From Tamarix chinensis (taxonomy: Eukaryota; Streptophyta; Magnoliopsida; Caryophyllales; Tamaricaceae), in assembly GCA_030549775.1 (NCBI GenBank), contig CM060177.1, forward strand, positions 69,716,638 to 69,780,637: a stretch of DNA of 64,000 bases. Reading direction: 5' to 3'. The stretch's first letter is position 1; every line of letters starts with the position of its first letter. Made by a program: the position numbers and the translations under genes. The notes below the pieces were generated by a model. It did no database searches. It saw only the letters and a list, made by a program, of their open reading frames with translations, and was not told the DNA's origin. This document shows positions 11,181-22,184 of the stretch, in pieces.

Positions 11181-11446
11181 TATTAATTATTCCATCTTGT
11201 TAATTAGCAATAATAATAATTAGCAATAATATATGACAGAAGTAATTTATGATTAGTAATAATGAATATAATTTAGGCGGGAAAATTTGTCTGTATATTA
11301 TCTATTAAACAACTCCGTTTTTATATATATATAGATAATACTATACTAAAATTAACTATACAAAATACTACTAAAAATACTAATGTAATTTAAAACGAAT
11401 GGTGAAATAAGGGTTTTTACCCTTCACCAAAATAATGTTGGTAAAG

Positions 11447-11479
<33 letters not shown>

Positions 11480-11487
11480 TTAGTAGA

Positions 11488-11521
<34 letters not shown>

Positions 11522-11523
11522 TA
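11447..11523. repeat. (AAT)n microsatellite, element A 3' LTR
   Basis: Two runs of AAT are split by a TTAGTAGAAA segment; the corresponding site in the 5' LTR is 21029-21197, where the runs are longer and partly (TAG)n. Confidence 0.9.
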
Positions 11524-12502
11524 ATCCTAAAATTACAAGGTGGGCTTTCAACCCTACCCCAAATAATAAAAGTACTATTTAATAATAGTGATAATAATAT
11601 TAATAATATATATTACGTATAATATTCAAAATAATAAATATATTAATAATATTAATAGTAAAAATATTAATAATAGTATAAAAAATACAAGGGTGCGAGA
11701 CTTACTTAAAAATTAAGCTCTCTCCCCCCTAAAATAATTAACATTAATAATAAAATAATTATACTAATAATAATAATATTAATAATAGTATTAACAATTA
11801 TAATAAACTTATAATAATTCAAATAAATTCCTAAACTTCGAAACTAACAATCTAATTAACTCAAGAATAATCTCCACCCTGCCAACAAAATTTATCAATA
11901 ATATTACATCTAATAACAACAACAATAATACTGATAATGATAATGATAATAATTATATTCGAATAAATGCTAAAAATTGGAATAAAAACATAATAAATTA
12001 CAATAAATAGAAAAGAAAGGCTGTGAAGGTCTAGAGTTTCACCTTGAGTCGGTGGGGATGGGTGGCACCGGCGGTAGTGCACGGCGGTGGCTGAAAAAGA
12101 GGGCTAAAAGGGGAAAAGATGAAGAAGAAGAGGGGAGGAGAAGGAGAAAAAGGAAAAGGAGGTTATGGTTTGGTGGAGGAGAAATAGTAGAAGTTTTTGG
12201 GTGGTGTAGAAGGCAATAGAAGTGGCAGATGTGGTGGTGGATGGTGGTTTAAAGGTTGCTGGGTAAAATATTTTTCAAGATGGACAGGGAACTTCGTACA
12301 AATATGGTGGCTCATGCGAGAAGAATCGAAGGAGATGGAGAGCTTAGTTAGCTAGAGTGTGGTGCAAGGAAGAATTTGGGAGGCAGAGGTGGCGGCGAAG
12401 TTGGCTAACGGCGGCGAACGGCTCGTCTGAAGTCATGGTGGCACACGGTTAGTTCATAGGATTTTGGGGAGAAAAAGGTTTCGAAACCACCCACACCAGG
12501 GA

Positions 12503-12510
12503 TATTTATA
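12503..12510 (-). promoter_or_regulatory. TATA box of element A 3' LTR
   Basis: TATAAATA on the minus strand within a GC-richer purine/pyrimidine tract, about 0.87 kb from the sense start of the LTR. The equivalent site is conserved in the 5' LTR (22177) and in LTRs C, D and E. Confidence 0.65.
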
Positions 12511-13377
12511 GGGCTTAGATGGGATGCTAGGGTTTTGGAGGTTGGTGGGAGGGTATTGGATGCTAGGTTTGGGGTGGCCGATGACGTTAATCAACTAATG
12601 AAAATTATGGTCTGGTCTAACATTCGCGAAGCAAAAGAGAGAAAACGAGCGAGAGATAAGGGAAGAGGATTATACCAAGCTGATTTGTGAGTCAAGAGGG
12701 AGATAATGAAGGGAGAAACGATCGGTCAAAACCCGCGTGGCAGGCGGCGCCATTTTTGGAGGTTCGAAGGTGCAGGTTGACGACAAACACTGAAGGAGGA
12801 AGAAGGAAGGGTTGAACCGGGTGGCTGAGGAAAAGAAAGAAAAGGAAAGAAGAGGCTGGCTGGCAACAGTTATAATTTCCTTAAATGAAATGCGACATCT
12901 CAAGAATAAAATGCATGAAACATAGCGTTTGAAGAAGGAAGAAAAGAGGAAGGATTGGGCCGCGATTCAGGCCCAATCGGAAGAAGAGAAAAGAAAAAGA
13001 AGAAAAGAAAGAAAACGAAAGAAAGGAAAAAAAAGGAGGAAAGAAAAAGAAAAAGGAAAAAGGAAAAAGAAAAATTTAAGTGGTTTGGGTTTAAATAAAT
13101 AAATTAGAATATTTTGGGTATTTAGAATAAAATATTTAATTAAAATAATATTAAATTTTCTTTTTAGGCTAATTTAGGGTTTTTAAAAATATTTCTCCTA
13201 AATTGCTTTTTAATTAGCAAAAATCCCAGTTTTTCCTTTATAAAATATTTATAAATTCTTATTAATTTTCCCTACATAAATCCTTCCTATTCCAAATAAA
13301 ATAAATAAATTAATTAATTCCATAATAAATCCTTATTTAATTATATTTCCTAAAATAAACATTTTTGGGGCATTTCA

Positions 13378-13391
13378 TTACTACTCCCTTA
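13378..13391 (-). other. Polypurine tract of element A
   Basis: On the minus strand AAGGGAGTAGTAA directly precedes the LTR start TGAAATGCC. This is the position of the plus-strand primer of gypsy elements. Confidence 0.7.
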
Positions 13392-13526
13392 AAAACAGAC
13401 TTCGCCCCTGAAGTCTCTTGTAGCTCTCTAGGGTTAGGGTTAGGGCATTCTAAGCATCTAGAATAATACATTACTAACTATACTTAAATCAACTACCCCC
13501 TTAGGGACAAACTAGATAGAAAGAAT

Positions 13527-13841
13527 CTAACGTGCCACGAAAAGCTTCGCATACACTTCTCGCATATCCTTCTCGGTCTCCCAAGTAGCTTCCTCAGTTC
13601 CGTGGCGACTCCATAAGATTTTAACAAGAGGCACTGAACTTGTATGAGTCTTCCTCAACTTAGTGTCGAGAATCCGCATCAGTCGCTCCTCTCGAGTCAG
13701 TGAATCATCCAACTCGACCTCATCTGGTTGAATTACATGCGATGGATCGACAACATATTTCCGGAGCTGAGAAATATGGAACACATTATGCACTCGTGGC
13801 AACTCTAGAGGAAGAGCCAATCTGTGAGCAACTTCACCCAC
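13527..13841 (-). pseudogene. Integrase C-terminus and chromodomain of element A
   Basis: The 104-codon stretch begins with the end of the integrase (LPRVHNVFHISQLRKYV, the usual HPVFHVSQLRKY block) and continues to a chromodomain with VPLVKILWSRHGTEEATWE and a final acidic helix (EKDMREVYAKLF). The pattern V-K-[IV]-L-W...EEATWE is typical of plant chromoviruses. The domain is thought to steer integration to modified chromatin. It ends in stop codons just before the 3' LTR, as expected for the end of pol. This is the best preserved part of element A. Confidence 0.85.
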
Positions 13842-14955
13842 TCCAATATCTCATAGGGACCAATATACCTGGGGCTCAATGTGCCTTTACTTCCAAACCT
13901 TTACACTCCTTTAGTAGGTGAAACCCTCAGCAACACTTTATTTCTAGGCTCAAAATCTCCATCCCTATGCCTCTAATCGGCATAATTCTTTTGTCGGCTC
14001 AGAGCTGCTTTCATTCGATCCTGGATCTGTCGGACCTGACGGGTCATATCTTCGATCATTTCTGGTCCCAACACGATCGTCTCGCTGATGTCGCTCCAAC
14101 ACAAAGGAGTCTTGTACTTCCGTCCATACAATGCCTTGGAGGGAGCCATCTTAATACTGGCATGATAACTGTTATTATATGAAAACTCCACCAGATGTAA
14201 GCGCTCCTCCCAACATCCCTAGAAATCTAGTACACAGGCCCTCAACATATCCTCCAGAGTCTGAATAGTCCGCTCTGTTTGTCCGTCTGTGGCAGGGTGA
14301 AAAGTTGTACACATCTTCAATTTGGTCCCCAAAACTTTGTGTAGCTTCCCCTAAAAGTGAGAGAGGAACCTCGAATCTCGTTCTGAAATAATATCCTTCA
14401 AAACTCCATGATGGCCAACCACGAACTTCATATATGAGCTCGGCAATTGCTCCATACTCTATGTGGACTTCATAGGAATAAACACGGCTGACTTGGTCAA
14501 TCTATCAACAATAACCCAGATAGTATCACAACCACTTCGGGTCCTCGGTAACCCACTCACAAAGTCCATAGAAAAGGAGTCCCATTTCCACCTCATCACC
14601 TCCAAAGACTGAAGTAATCCTGCTGGTCTCCGATGTTCGATCTTGACCTTCTGGCACACAAGACACCGGGATACAAACTCAGCTACTTCTTGCTTCATTC
14701 ATGGCCACCAATACACCTTCTTAATGTCCTTATATAACTTAGATCCTCCTGGGTGAACCGAATAGGGAGTCTGATGTCCTTCCTCCATAATATGACGCTT
14801 AAGATTCGGACAACTCTAAGGCACACACCAACGACCCCTGAATCGAATACTGCCATCCTCATGGATTCTGAACCCCTCTGCTTTGCCTTCCCACATTTTC
14901 TATCTGATTCTCTCCAGCTTAACATATCCAACCTATCTAGCTCGAATCTCTTCAA
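13842..14955 (-). pseudogene. Integrase core of element A, frameshifted
   Basis: The zinc-binding end is read in pieces; CLVCQKVKIEHRRPAGLLQS marks the second cysteine pair and the linker. MDFVSGLPRTRSGCDTIWVI and VDRLTKSAVFIP contain the first catalytic Asp. EFSYNNSYHASIKMAPSKAL with YGRKYKTPLCW marks the end of the core. Frames change at about 14700 and 14200 and several stops intervene, so no active integrase can be made. Confidence 0.85.
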
Positions 14956-14999
14956 ATATAGTCAGAGTGAGCGTCAAGGCATTCATACGGGCTTTGAGG

Positions 15000-15527
15000 T
15001 CTCCCTGCTGAATCATCTCGATCTCCAGATCTGATAGCTCCTTTATCATCCGATTAGCAACCACACAACACAGCATAAAAATATACAGTCTTCCTAATCA
15101 GAGCATCGACAACCATGTTGGCCTTACCCTCATGGTAGGTTAACTCAATATCATAATCCTTTACCAGCTCCAGCCATCTTCTCTACCTCAAGTTGAGTTC
15201 CTTTTGTGTGAAAATATACTTGAGACTCTTGTGATCCGTAAAGAATTTACACTTCACCCCATACAAATAATGTCTCAAGATCTTCAAAGCGAACAAAACA
15301 ACAGCTAACTCAAGATCATACATGGGATAATTTTGCTCATGTTTCTTCAGCTGTCATGAGGCATAAGCTACCACTTTACCCTTTTGCATTAACACGCATC
15401 CCAACCCATACTTGGATGCATCGCTGTAAACCTCAAACTCCTTAGTCCCCTTGGGTAAAGTCAACACAGGTGCAGAAGTCAACCTCTTCTTCAGCTCTCG
15501 AAAATCCTCTTCATAAGCCTCATCCCA
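15000..15527 (-). pseudogene. RNase H domain of element A
   Basis: The frame that continues from the reverse transcriptase carries EFEVYSDASKYGLGCVLMQ, a YASRQL-type segment with a stop, [17 protein letters not shown], and [18 protein letters not shown]. These are the conserved steps of gypsy RNase H including the catalytic Asp-Glu-Asp positions. At least three in-frame stops occur, one directly at the domain start (about 15528). Confidence 0.8.
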
Positions 15528-16424
15528 CTAGAACTTCATAGTCTTCTTTAGGAGATTAGTCAATGGTCTGGCTATCTTGTAAAAGTTCTGCACAAACTGT
15601 CTGTAATATCCAGCCAAACCTAGAAAACTCCGAATCTTCGATATGTTAGTAGGGGGCTTCCACTCTATGATGGCCACAATCTTAGCGGGGTCCACAACCA
15701 CTCCCTTAGCCGATACAATGCGACCAAGGAAGGCTACCTCTAGGAGCCAAAACCTACACTTTGATAGCTTCGCATACAGATGATGTTCTCTCAATGTGCT
15801 CAAAATGGTGCGTAGATGCTGCTTGTGATCTTCATTTCCCCGGGAATACACCATAATATCATCAATAAATACCACCACGAACTAGTCGAGGAAAGGTCAA
15901 AATATCCTTGTCATCAGATCCATGAACACTACAGGATTATTTGTAAGTCCAAAGGGCATCACCGTAAATTCATAATGCTCATATCGGGTCCGGAATGCAG
16001 TCTTCATAATATCAACATCAACGATCCTCAATTGATGGTACCCGGACCTCAGATCAATCTTGGAGAACACCGTAACACCCTTTAGTTGGTCAAACAAATC
16101 ATCTATTCTCAGAAGTGGATACCGGTTCTTTATCGTCAACTAATTAAACCCCCGACAGTCAATGCAGAGATGGAGACTACCGTCCTTCTTCTTCACAAAC
16201 AAAATCGGCGCTCCCCACGACGATACACTAGGCCGGATGTACCCATGATCTAAGAGTTCCTCCAACTGGGCCGTCAAATCTTTCAATTCAGCTAGTGCCA
16301 TTCTGTAAGGTGCTTTGGAAACAAGCTCAACTCCCGACACTAGCTTGATCTTGAAGTCAATTTCCCGAACTAGAGGCATGCCTGGTATTTCTTCTGGGAA
16401 CACGTCGGAAAATTCTCTAACCAC
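15528..16424 (-). pseudogene. Reverse transcriptase of element A
   Basis: Three adjoining open pieces show [70 protein letters not shown] and the active-site FIDDIMVYS. The family form of the last motif is FIDDILVYS, so the catalytic Asp pair is kept. Pieces are separated by stops at about 16140 and 15890. The domain joins directly to RNase H downstream. It is recognisable over its full length but not translatable. Confidence 0.9.
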
Positions 16425-16496
16425 TGGTGTATTGTCTAGTGCGTCTAAATCCTTGTTGAGCTCCTACACACTGCATAAATATAAAGGATACCCCTT

Positions 16497-16907
16497 CTAG
16501 ATCAAAGTGTGCAATGTAACCGTTGACACCACCTTAGTGGTCGGCTCGAGCTGAGTCTTCCGGTATGAAACCCTAGTCCCCTTTGGGCCTTGCAGAATCA
16601 CCTGCTCTTGGGCACAATCAATAACCACTTTGTACCTCCCCAATATATCTATGCCTAGAATCACGTCAAAATCTTTTAGATCCATCTCAACCAGTTTTAC
16701 AAGGAAGTATACCCCTCCTATATCTAAGGCCACGTCAGAAAACATCCGACTACACTCCATCCTGTCACCTGACGAAAGCACAACAAATAGCTCTACTCTA
16801 GCAGATGGTGACAATCTAGCCTTAGCAGCAAATGTAGAGGAAATGAAAGACAACAAGGCACCTAAATCAAATAGAACATATATTGGTAATGAATAAATGG
16901 TGAACAT
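16497..16907 (-). pseudogene. Aspartic protease (retropepsin) of element A with altered active site
   Basis: The open stretch has the retropepsin-like pattern of gypsy elements: YVLFDLGALLSFIS, then LSSGDRMECSRM, and DFDVILGIDILGRYKVVIDC (family DFDVILGMDWL). In the family the first motif is [DN]-[ST]-G-[AC]-[TS]; here it reads DLGAL, so the Ser/Thr next to the catalytic Asp is Leu. That change alone is likely to impair cleavage. It sits between gag and reverse transcriptase as expected. Confidence 0.85.
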
Positions 16908-17039
16908 ATCGGTAATGACATCTAGCTGTCGGTCTGCCTCGGCCTGACTAATGACGTTCAGACGCCCTCCTGACTGGCCTCCCTTATGAGGATGAGGCCT
17001 ATATCCCTGTGGTCTTCCTCTATCTCTCGAGTTGGGACA

Positions 17040-18011
17040 CTAGATGGAGCAGGTGCTCTCTGATAGTAATGCTGGGATGAGTTCTAACGGTGCTGCTGAT
17101 AGGCCTGTTGCTGAGGTATGAGAGCTCCCCCCTGCTGAAATGATTGGGGTTGACTCTACCGAAAATGCGGGGGCCTCCAACACTCTATCGCCCTGTGCCC
17201 CAACTTGCCACAGTTTTGGCAAGTCACCAACTTACTATTGCAGTCTCTGCCTGGGTGGTTTCGGCCGCACCTCCTGCAAACTGTTCCTCTTGGGGGTCCT
17301 TGGCCTCTGTTGTGATCTCTCAAAAGGGGCCTCTTGGAATCTCCGAACCTGGGTTTGGTCCTGCTTCTCGAACTCTGTCCCTCGGGTTTCCTCTTTTCCA
17401 AGATGGCGGCCTACTCATGGACCAGCATGTCTGCTATGCAAGCACGCTCATACAGGGATGCTAAATCTATAGAAGTCACGACACCCATCATACAGCAGAT
17501 GCTGAAGTTTAGTCCCTAATCAAATTGGAACACCACTGTGGACTTGTTGGCGGCGATCCTTGGAGCAAACCGGAGCAGCTTTGTGAAATGGGCATAATAC
17601 TAGCGAACTGACATGGCCCCTGTATCAGCTGCATAAACTCCCGGAGCTTGTCCCTCCTGAGGCTTTTAGGATAGAACCTGGTGCGAATGGCTGTCTTAAA
17701 CGCCTCCCACGAAGCCAGAGGACCATTCCGGACTTGATGCTCCTCCCACCAGGCGTCTACTACGCCTTAGAGGAAGAAGGCTGTGATGCTGGGCTGTCGA
17801 TCTGGTGGGAAATCCATGGCCTCAAATGTATGGTCCAGGTATCTTATCCATCCTTCTAAAACCACTAGGTCCTCCTTGCCTGAATACGTCAAAGGGTGAT
17901 GCCCTGTAACCCTCCTAAGCCAATCTTCTCCAGCGTTTTGAGAGCACTGGGTGAACTCTAAGAAGTGATGACGACCTCCTCCAAATGGTTAATCCTTCCA
18001 TCGTTTTCCAT
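17040..18011 (-). pseudogene. Gag of element A with two zinc knuckles
   Basis: An ATG at 18011 (MENDGRINHLEE) is a sensible start about 250 bp after the primer-binding site. The capsid region shows AWWEEHQVRNGPLASWEAFK and RTRFYPKSLRRDKLREF, the usual gag pattern. Near the C-terminus lie CRRCGRNHPGRDC and CQNCGKLGHRAIEC, two CCHC-type knuckles at about 17200-17290. Several stops and a frame change interrupt it. A Gln/Ser-rich linker to the protease follows. Confidence 0.85.
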
Positions 18012-18248
18012 CTAGCTACAAACAATAAACACTTAGAAACGAACCCACTAGTTCGAGATTCTATTAACAAAATTTCCTATTTCCAGGAGAAAACCCTAAT
18101 CTACCCTTATACTCCTCACCGTGGCCGGGCTCCAAAATTTAAAATAGAAAGAGTTTTTAATTAGAGCTGAAATCCTTTTCAAAATTCAAATAGACCTTCC
18201 AAAATCAATTTTATTTTCCAAAAATGAGCTTGGTCAACAAGACCGACC

Positions 18249-18260
18249 ACTCTGATACCA
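18249..18260 (-). other. Primer-binding site of element A (initiator Met tRNA)
   Basis: On the minus strand TGGTATCAGAG begins 3 nt after the 5' LTR end. This is complementary to the 3' end of plant initiator-Met tRNA, the usual gypsy primer. Confidence 0.9.
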
Positions 18261-18715
18261 ACTTGTAACACCCCCAAAATTTACACGCATTTTAAAAAAA
18301 AAATAATACTTATAAATTAAAACCGCAGATTTTGGGGATACTACCGCCACACCTAATACCTGACCAGTTCACTCCTACCATTCCGGTACCAAGTACTAAG
18401 GCTAAGAAAAACAACTTATAACATTATTTAATAATCCAAATCCATAATACGAAAATCATAGTATGCATAAGTCTTTATATAATTTGAAATACTGGCTATT
18501 GTTTTTCAGAGAATAAATTAACAACATTAATAGAATTGTTTATACATAATCAAACATAATAAAAAAGTAACTAGAATAATAATCTCAAAAGGAAAATGGC
18601 CATGCCACTCCAGGAACCAATCCAGCACACAGTCACTCGACCCCACCTGATGTCCCATAGACATCAATAGCATCAAAATAAGCGTCTCCTACCTGCAACA
18701 GGTTAGATGAGCCTT

Positions 18716-18771
18716 CTGCTTGTGGAAATGAGCAACACTCATGAAACGGGTGATTAGTACGCTACGTACTG
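18716..18771 (-). promoter_or_regulatory. Three-hairpin cluster, element A 5' LTR
   Basis: CTGCTT-gtggaaat-GAGCAA, CACTC-atgaaac-GGGTG and TAGTAC-gctac-GTACTG. Loop lengths (8, 7, 5) equal those in LTRs H, C and E. It lies 452 bp before the LTR end and so inside the presumed leader RNA of element A. Confidence 0.65.
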
Positions 18772-18983
18772 AGTAAGGTAACCAAGCACTAAGGCCAACA
18801 TACAAAATTCACACAACCAATGCATAATAATAAAGGAGCATAGAATTCAATCATAATAACATAAGATAAAATAAATGTTCAGATGAAATACTATGATTCA
18901 ATACAGATCATATTATTTACTTCATCAAGCCTTTATCGAATTTATTTTTACATCATGCTCTTTATCAAGTCCATACGAGTACG

Positions 18984-19325
18984 GGAACCCCACTATTTTT
19001 GCCGGTGGATCGGTCTCTAGGGCACTTTGGCTCCTGACTGCTATTATAGCCGGTAGATCAGTCACTTAGGGTACATGCCCTACCACTATTATACGCCCAT
19101 GGATCGGTCTGAGCCCTTCTCACACAGTGTTCCACTGTAAGTCATTAGTGTCTTCCCACATCTTAACAACATATATGGTTTGGTTTGTTGAGCTTGGGAT
19201 CCCCTATTATTTTAGCCGGTGGATCGGTCACTAGGGTAACATACCCTACCACTATTATACGCCAGTGGATTGGTCTCTAGGCTACTGCAGTACCTGGCCA
19301 CTATTATATCAGTGGATCGGTTTGG
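18984..19325 (-). repeat. Two CCACTATTAT..GGTGGATCGGTC arrays, element A 5' LTR
   Basis: Same layout as 6207-6545: three units, spacer with GTGTTCCACTGTAAGTCATTAG, three units, then TCTTCTACTTTACGTGATTAATG. Units differ slightly between the two LTRs, so the arrays have not been recently homogenised. Confidence 0.8.
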
Positions 19326-20079
19326 GCTTGGCTCAACATCTTCTACTTTACGTGATTAATGTTTTAAGTATCTTATTCAAAAGCTTTCACCTTGGACATG
19401 CATGAATCATTCCCTTTACACTTCACACATCACAAATCATAAATTCCATCCTCATAATTACACTTTAATCACCAAATACACATAATACCACAAAAACCCT
19501 AAGTAGCCATACCAAACCCTAATTAACCACAACAAACCATAGTTAACCACTCCAAACCGTATTTAACCATAACAACCATAATTAGCCATTCCAAACCTTA
19601 GTTAATCACAACAACCCATAGTTAATCATTCCAAACCCTAATTGAGTCTCCTCCATACCCTTATAATGTTCTACGTACTATTTTTCACCCAAAACTTTCA
19701 AACACCCAAATAACTCTTTTATTACCTTCCTTACATCCCAAGTCAACATTCCATACGTAAATTCCACTCCCATGCAGACTTTACACACCCCATGCAACAT
19801 TAATACCACCATGCAAACTCTAATAATCCTAATACCTACATGCAACCATTAATACCACCATGCACCATTAATATCACCATGCAAACCCTAATACCACCAT
19901 GCGAAACCCAAGATTCCATCATAGAAAACCCTAAATTCAATCTGCACAAAACCAAAGATGCATCCATACCAAACCCTAGATTCAAACCATATCAAACCCA
20001 ACATTCATCCATACCAAACCTTAAATTCAAACCATATAAAACAAAAGATTTAATTCTCATCCCACAAAACCATACAAAA

Positions 20080-20440
20080 CCATAAATTGGATTCTCCCAT
20101 GTAAGACCATAAATTAGATTCTCCCTCATGAAACCAGAAATTAGATTCTCCCATAAGAAACCATAAGTTATATTCTCCCATACAAAACCATAAATTAGAT
20201 TCTCCCTTACAAAACCATAAATTAGATTCCCCCATATAAAACCATAAATTATATTCTCCCAGACAAAACCATAAATTATATTCTCCCACACAAAACCCTA
20301 AATTACATTCTCGCATACAACATCATAAATTAGATTCTCCTACATAACACCATAGATTAGACTCTCCCATACAAACCATAAATTATATTCTCCCATAAGA
20401 AATCATAAATTAAATTCTTCCACATGAAACCCTAAATTTC
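20080..20440 (-). repeat. 27-bp minisatellite, element A 5' LTR
   Basis: About 13 units close to CATAAATTAGATTCTCCCAT-ACAAAAC. On the minus strand it reads as a WENLIYGFV-type 9-residue repeat in two frames, which is a by-product of the 27-bp period. Confidence 0.85.
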
Positions 20441-21028
20441 CCATTTTATTCCTCCACTCATAGATCATTAAAATACTTAGGCCAACTCATTTCCCCTTTA
20501 GTCACTTACTTCCCATTTTCCATTTTCAACCTTTTCCCCACACAATAACACTTTTATACATCCTCACATGCATGTCTTATAGGGTCATAACACATATCAT
20601 CACATACCACAATATTTCATCACATATAGTTCATATGCCATACAAAAACATACTTCAACTCCACGTTATATGACATATGAAATATTTACAATAATACACA
20701 TAGGATGCATATCATACAAAGCATATAATGCACATCAATACACAATAGGCCTTAATAACCCCTTACCTAAAATGTCCCTAGTCTTGGAGCATGCTCCTAT
20801 ACCTCTTGAGGGCTTTGATTGGGTTCACCTATTATGGGGAAAATACTAGAATTAGGTTCCCTCCTAAAAATACTATTAGATACTAACTTATCCTAAGACT
20901 TGGTTTTTAATTAAAATAATACTATACTAAAATTAACTATACAAAATACTACTAAAAATACTAATGTAATTTAAAACGAATGGTGATATAAGGGTTTCTA
21001 CCCTTCACCAAAATAATGTTGGTAAAGA

Positions 21029-21031
21029 TAA

Positions 21032-21066
<35 letters not shown>

Positions 21067-21098
21067 ATACTAATATTAATAATACTAATATTAGTAGA

Positions 21099-21146
<48 letters not shown>

Positions 21147-21162
21147 AATATTAGTAGAAATA

Positions 21163-21193
<31 letters not shown>

Positions 21194-21197
21194 TATA
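21029..21197. repeat. (TAG)n/(AAT)n microsatellite, element A 5' LTR
   Basis: A (TAG)n run at about 21031-21066 and two (AAT)n runs interrupted by ACTAATATTAGTAGAA. Poly-Leu/Val frames over it are artefacts. Confidence 0.9.
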
Positions 21198-22176
21198 ATC
21201 CTAAAATTACAAGGTTGGCTTTCGTCCCTACCCCAAATAATAAAAGTACTATTCAATAATAGTAATAATATTAATAATATATATTACTTATAATATTAAA
21301 AATAAGAAAGAAAATAATAATATTAATAATAATAATAGTAAAAATATTAATAATAGTACTAAAAATACAAAGGTGCGAGACCTAATTAAAATTTAATATT
21401 ATTAATAAAATAATTAACAATCCTCACCCCCTAAAATAATTAACATTAATAATAAAATAATTATACTACTACTACTAATAATAATATTATTAATAATAGT
21501 ATTAATATTTATAATAAAATTATAATAATTCAAATAAATTCCTAAAATTTGAAACTAACAATCTAATTAACTTAATAATAAACTTCACCCTGCCAAAAAA
21601 AATTATCAATAATATTACATCTAATAACAACAACAACAATAATGATAATAATAATTATATTTGAATAAATGCTAAAAATTGGAATAAAAACTGAATAAAT
21701 TACAATAAATAGAAAATAAGGGTTGAGAAGGTCTAGGGTTTCATCTTGAGTCGGGGGGGATGGGTTGTACTGGCGGTGGTACACGGTGGTGGCCGAAAAA
21801 GATCATGAAAAAGAGGGGAGGAAAAGGAGAAAAAGGAAAAGAAGGTTATGGTTCGGTGGAGGAGAATTATTAGAAGTTTTTGGGTGGTGTAGAAGGCAGT
21901 AGAAGTGGTGGATGTGGTGGTGGACAGTGGTTTAAAGGTTGCGGGGTAAATTTTTTTTCAAGATGGACAGGGAACTTTACACGGCTATGGTGGCTCGTGT
22001 GAGAAGAATAAAAGGAGGTGGAGAGCTTAGTTAGCTAGAGTGTGGTGCAGGGAAGAATTTGGGAGGCAGAGGTGGCGGCAAAGTTGGCTAACGGTGGCAA
22101 ACGGCTCATCTGAAGTCACGGTGGCACATAGTTAGCTCTTAGGGTTTCGGGGAGAAAAATGTTTTGAAACTAGGGA

Positions 22177-22184
22177 TATTTATA
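22177..22184 (-). promoter_or_regulatory. TATA box of element A 5' LTR
   Basis: TATAAATA on the minus strand, flanked by AAGCCC and TCCCT, about 0.9 kb from the sense LTR start. This would start transcription about 3.9 kb upstream of the primer-binding site, giving an unusually long leader. Confidence 0.7.

Larger units (their letters stand above)
8078..11335 (-). mobile_element. Non-autonomous Helitron inserted in the 3' LTR of element A
   Basis: On the minus strand it begins TCTATATATATATAAAAACGG and ends with a hairpin 9 nt before the final CTAG. It lies between a host A and T with no target duplication, as Helitrons do. The 5' LTR of element A keeps the uninterrupted site (junction 20916/20917), and removing 8078-11335 restores the matching sequence exactly, so both ends are defined to the base. 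The interior is 3258 bp, very AT-rich, with a helicase C-terminal remnant near its 3' end and a large tandem duplication. It lacks a Rep domain, so movement would need helper proteins. Confidence 0.93.
5484..13377 (-). repeat. 3' LTR of element A, split by a Helitron
   Basis: It starts TGTAACACC (sense end) and ends GGGGCATTTCA (sense start TGAAATGCCCC). Without the Helitron (8078-11335) it is 4636 bp, against 4827 bp for the 5' LTR. The two copies align along their whole length with scattered substitutions, many C/T or G/A, and indels totalling about 190 bp, mostly in microsatellite and purine-rich parts. That divergence implies the insertion is not recent. Confidence 0.9.

Noticed and set aside
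13425..13446. GGGTTAGGGTTAGGG telomere-like sequence
   Set aside because: It has only two to three units and lies inside element A next to its polypurine tract, so it is not a telomere.
19992..20316. Repetitive WENLIYGFV-like proteins (also at 51238)
   Set aside because: They are by-products of a 27-bp minisatellite, which keeps frames open because 27 is a multiple of three.
21005..21256. Poly-Leu/Val/Ile 'membrane proteins'
   Set aside because: They are translations of AAT/TAG microsatellites.
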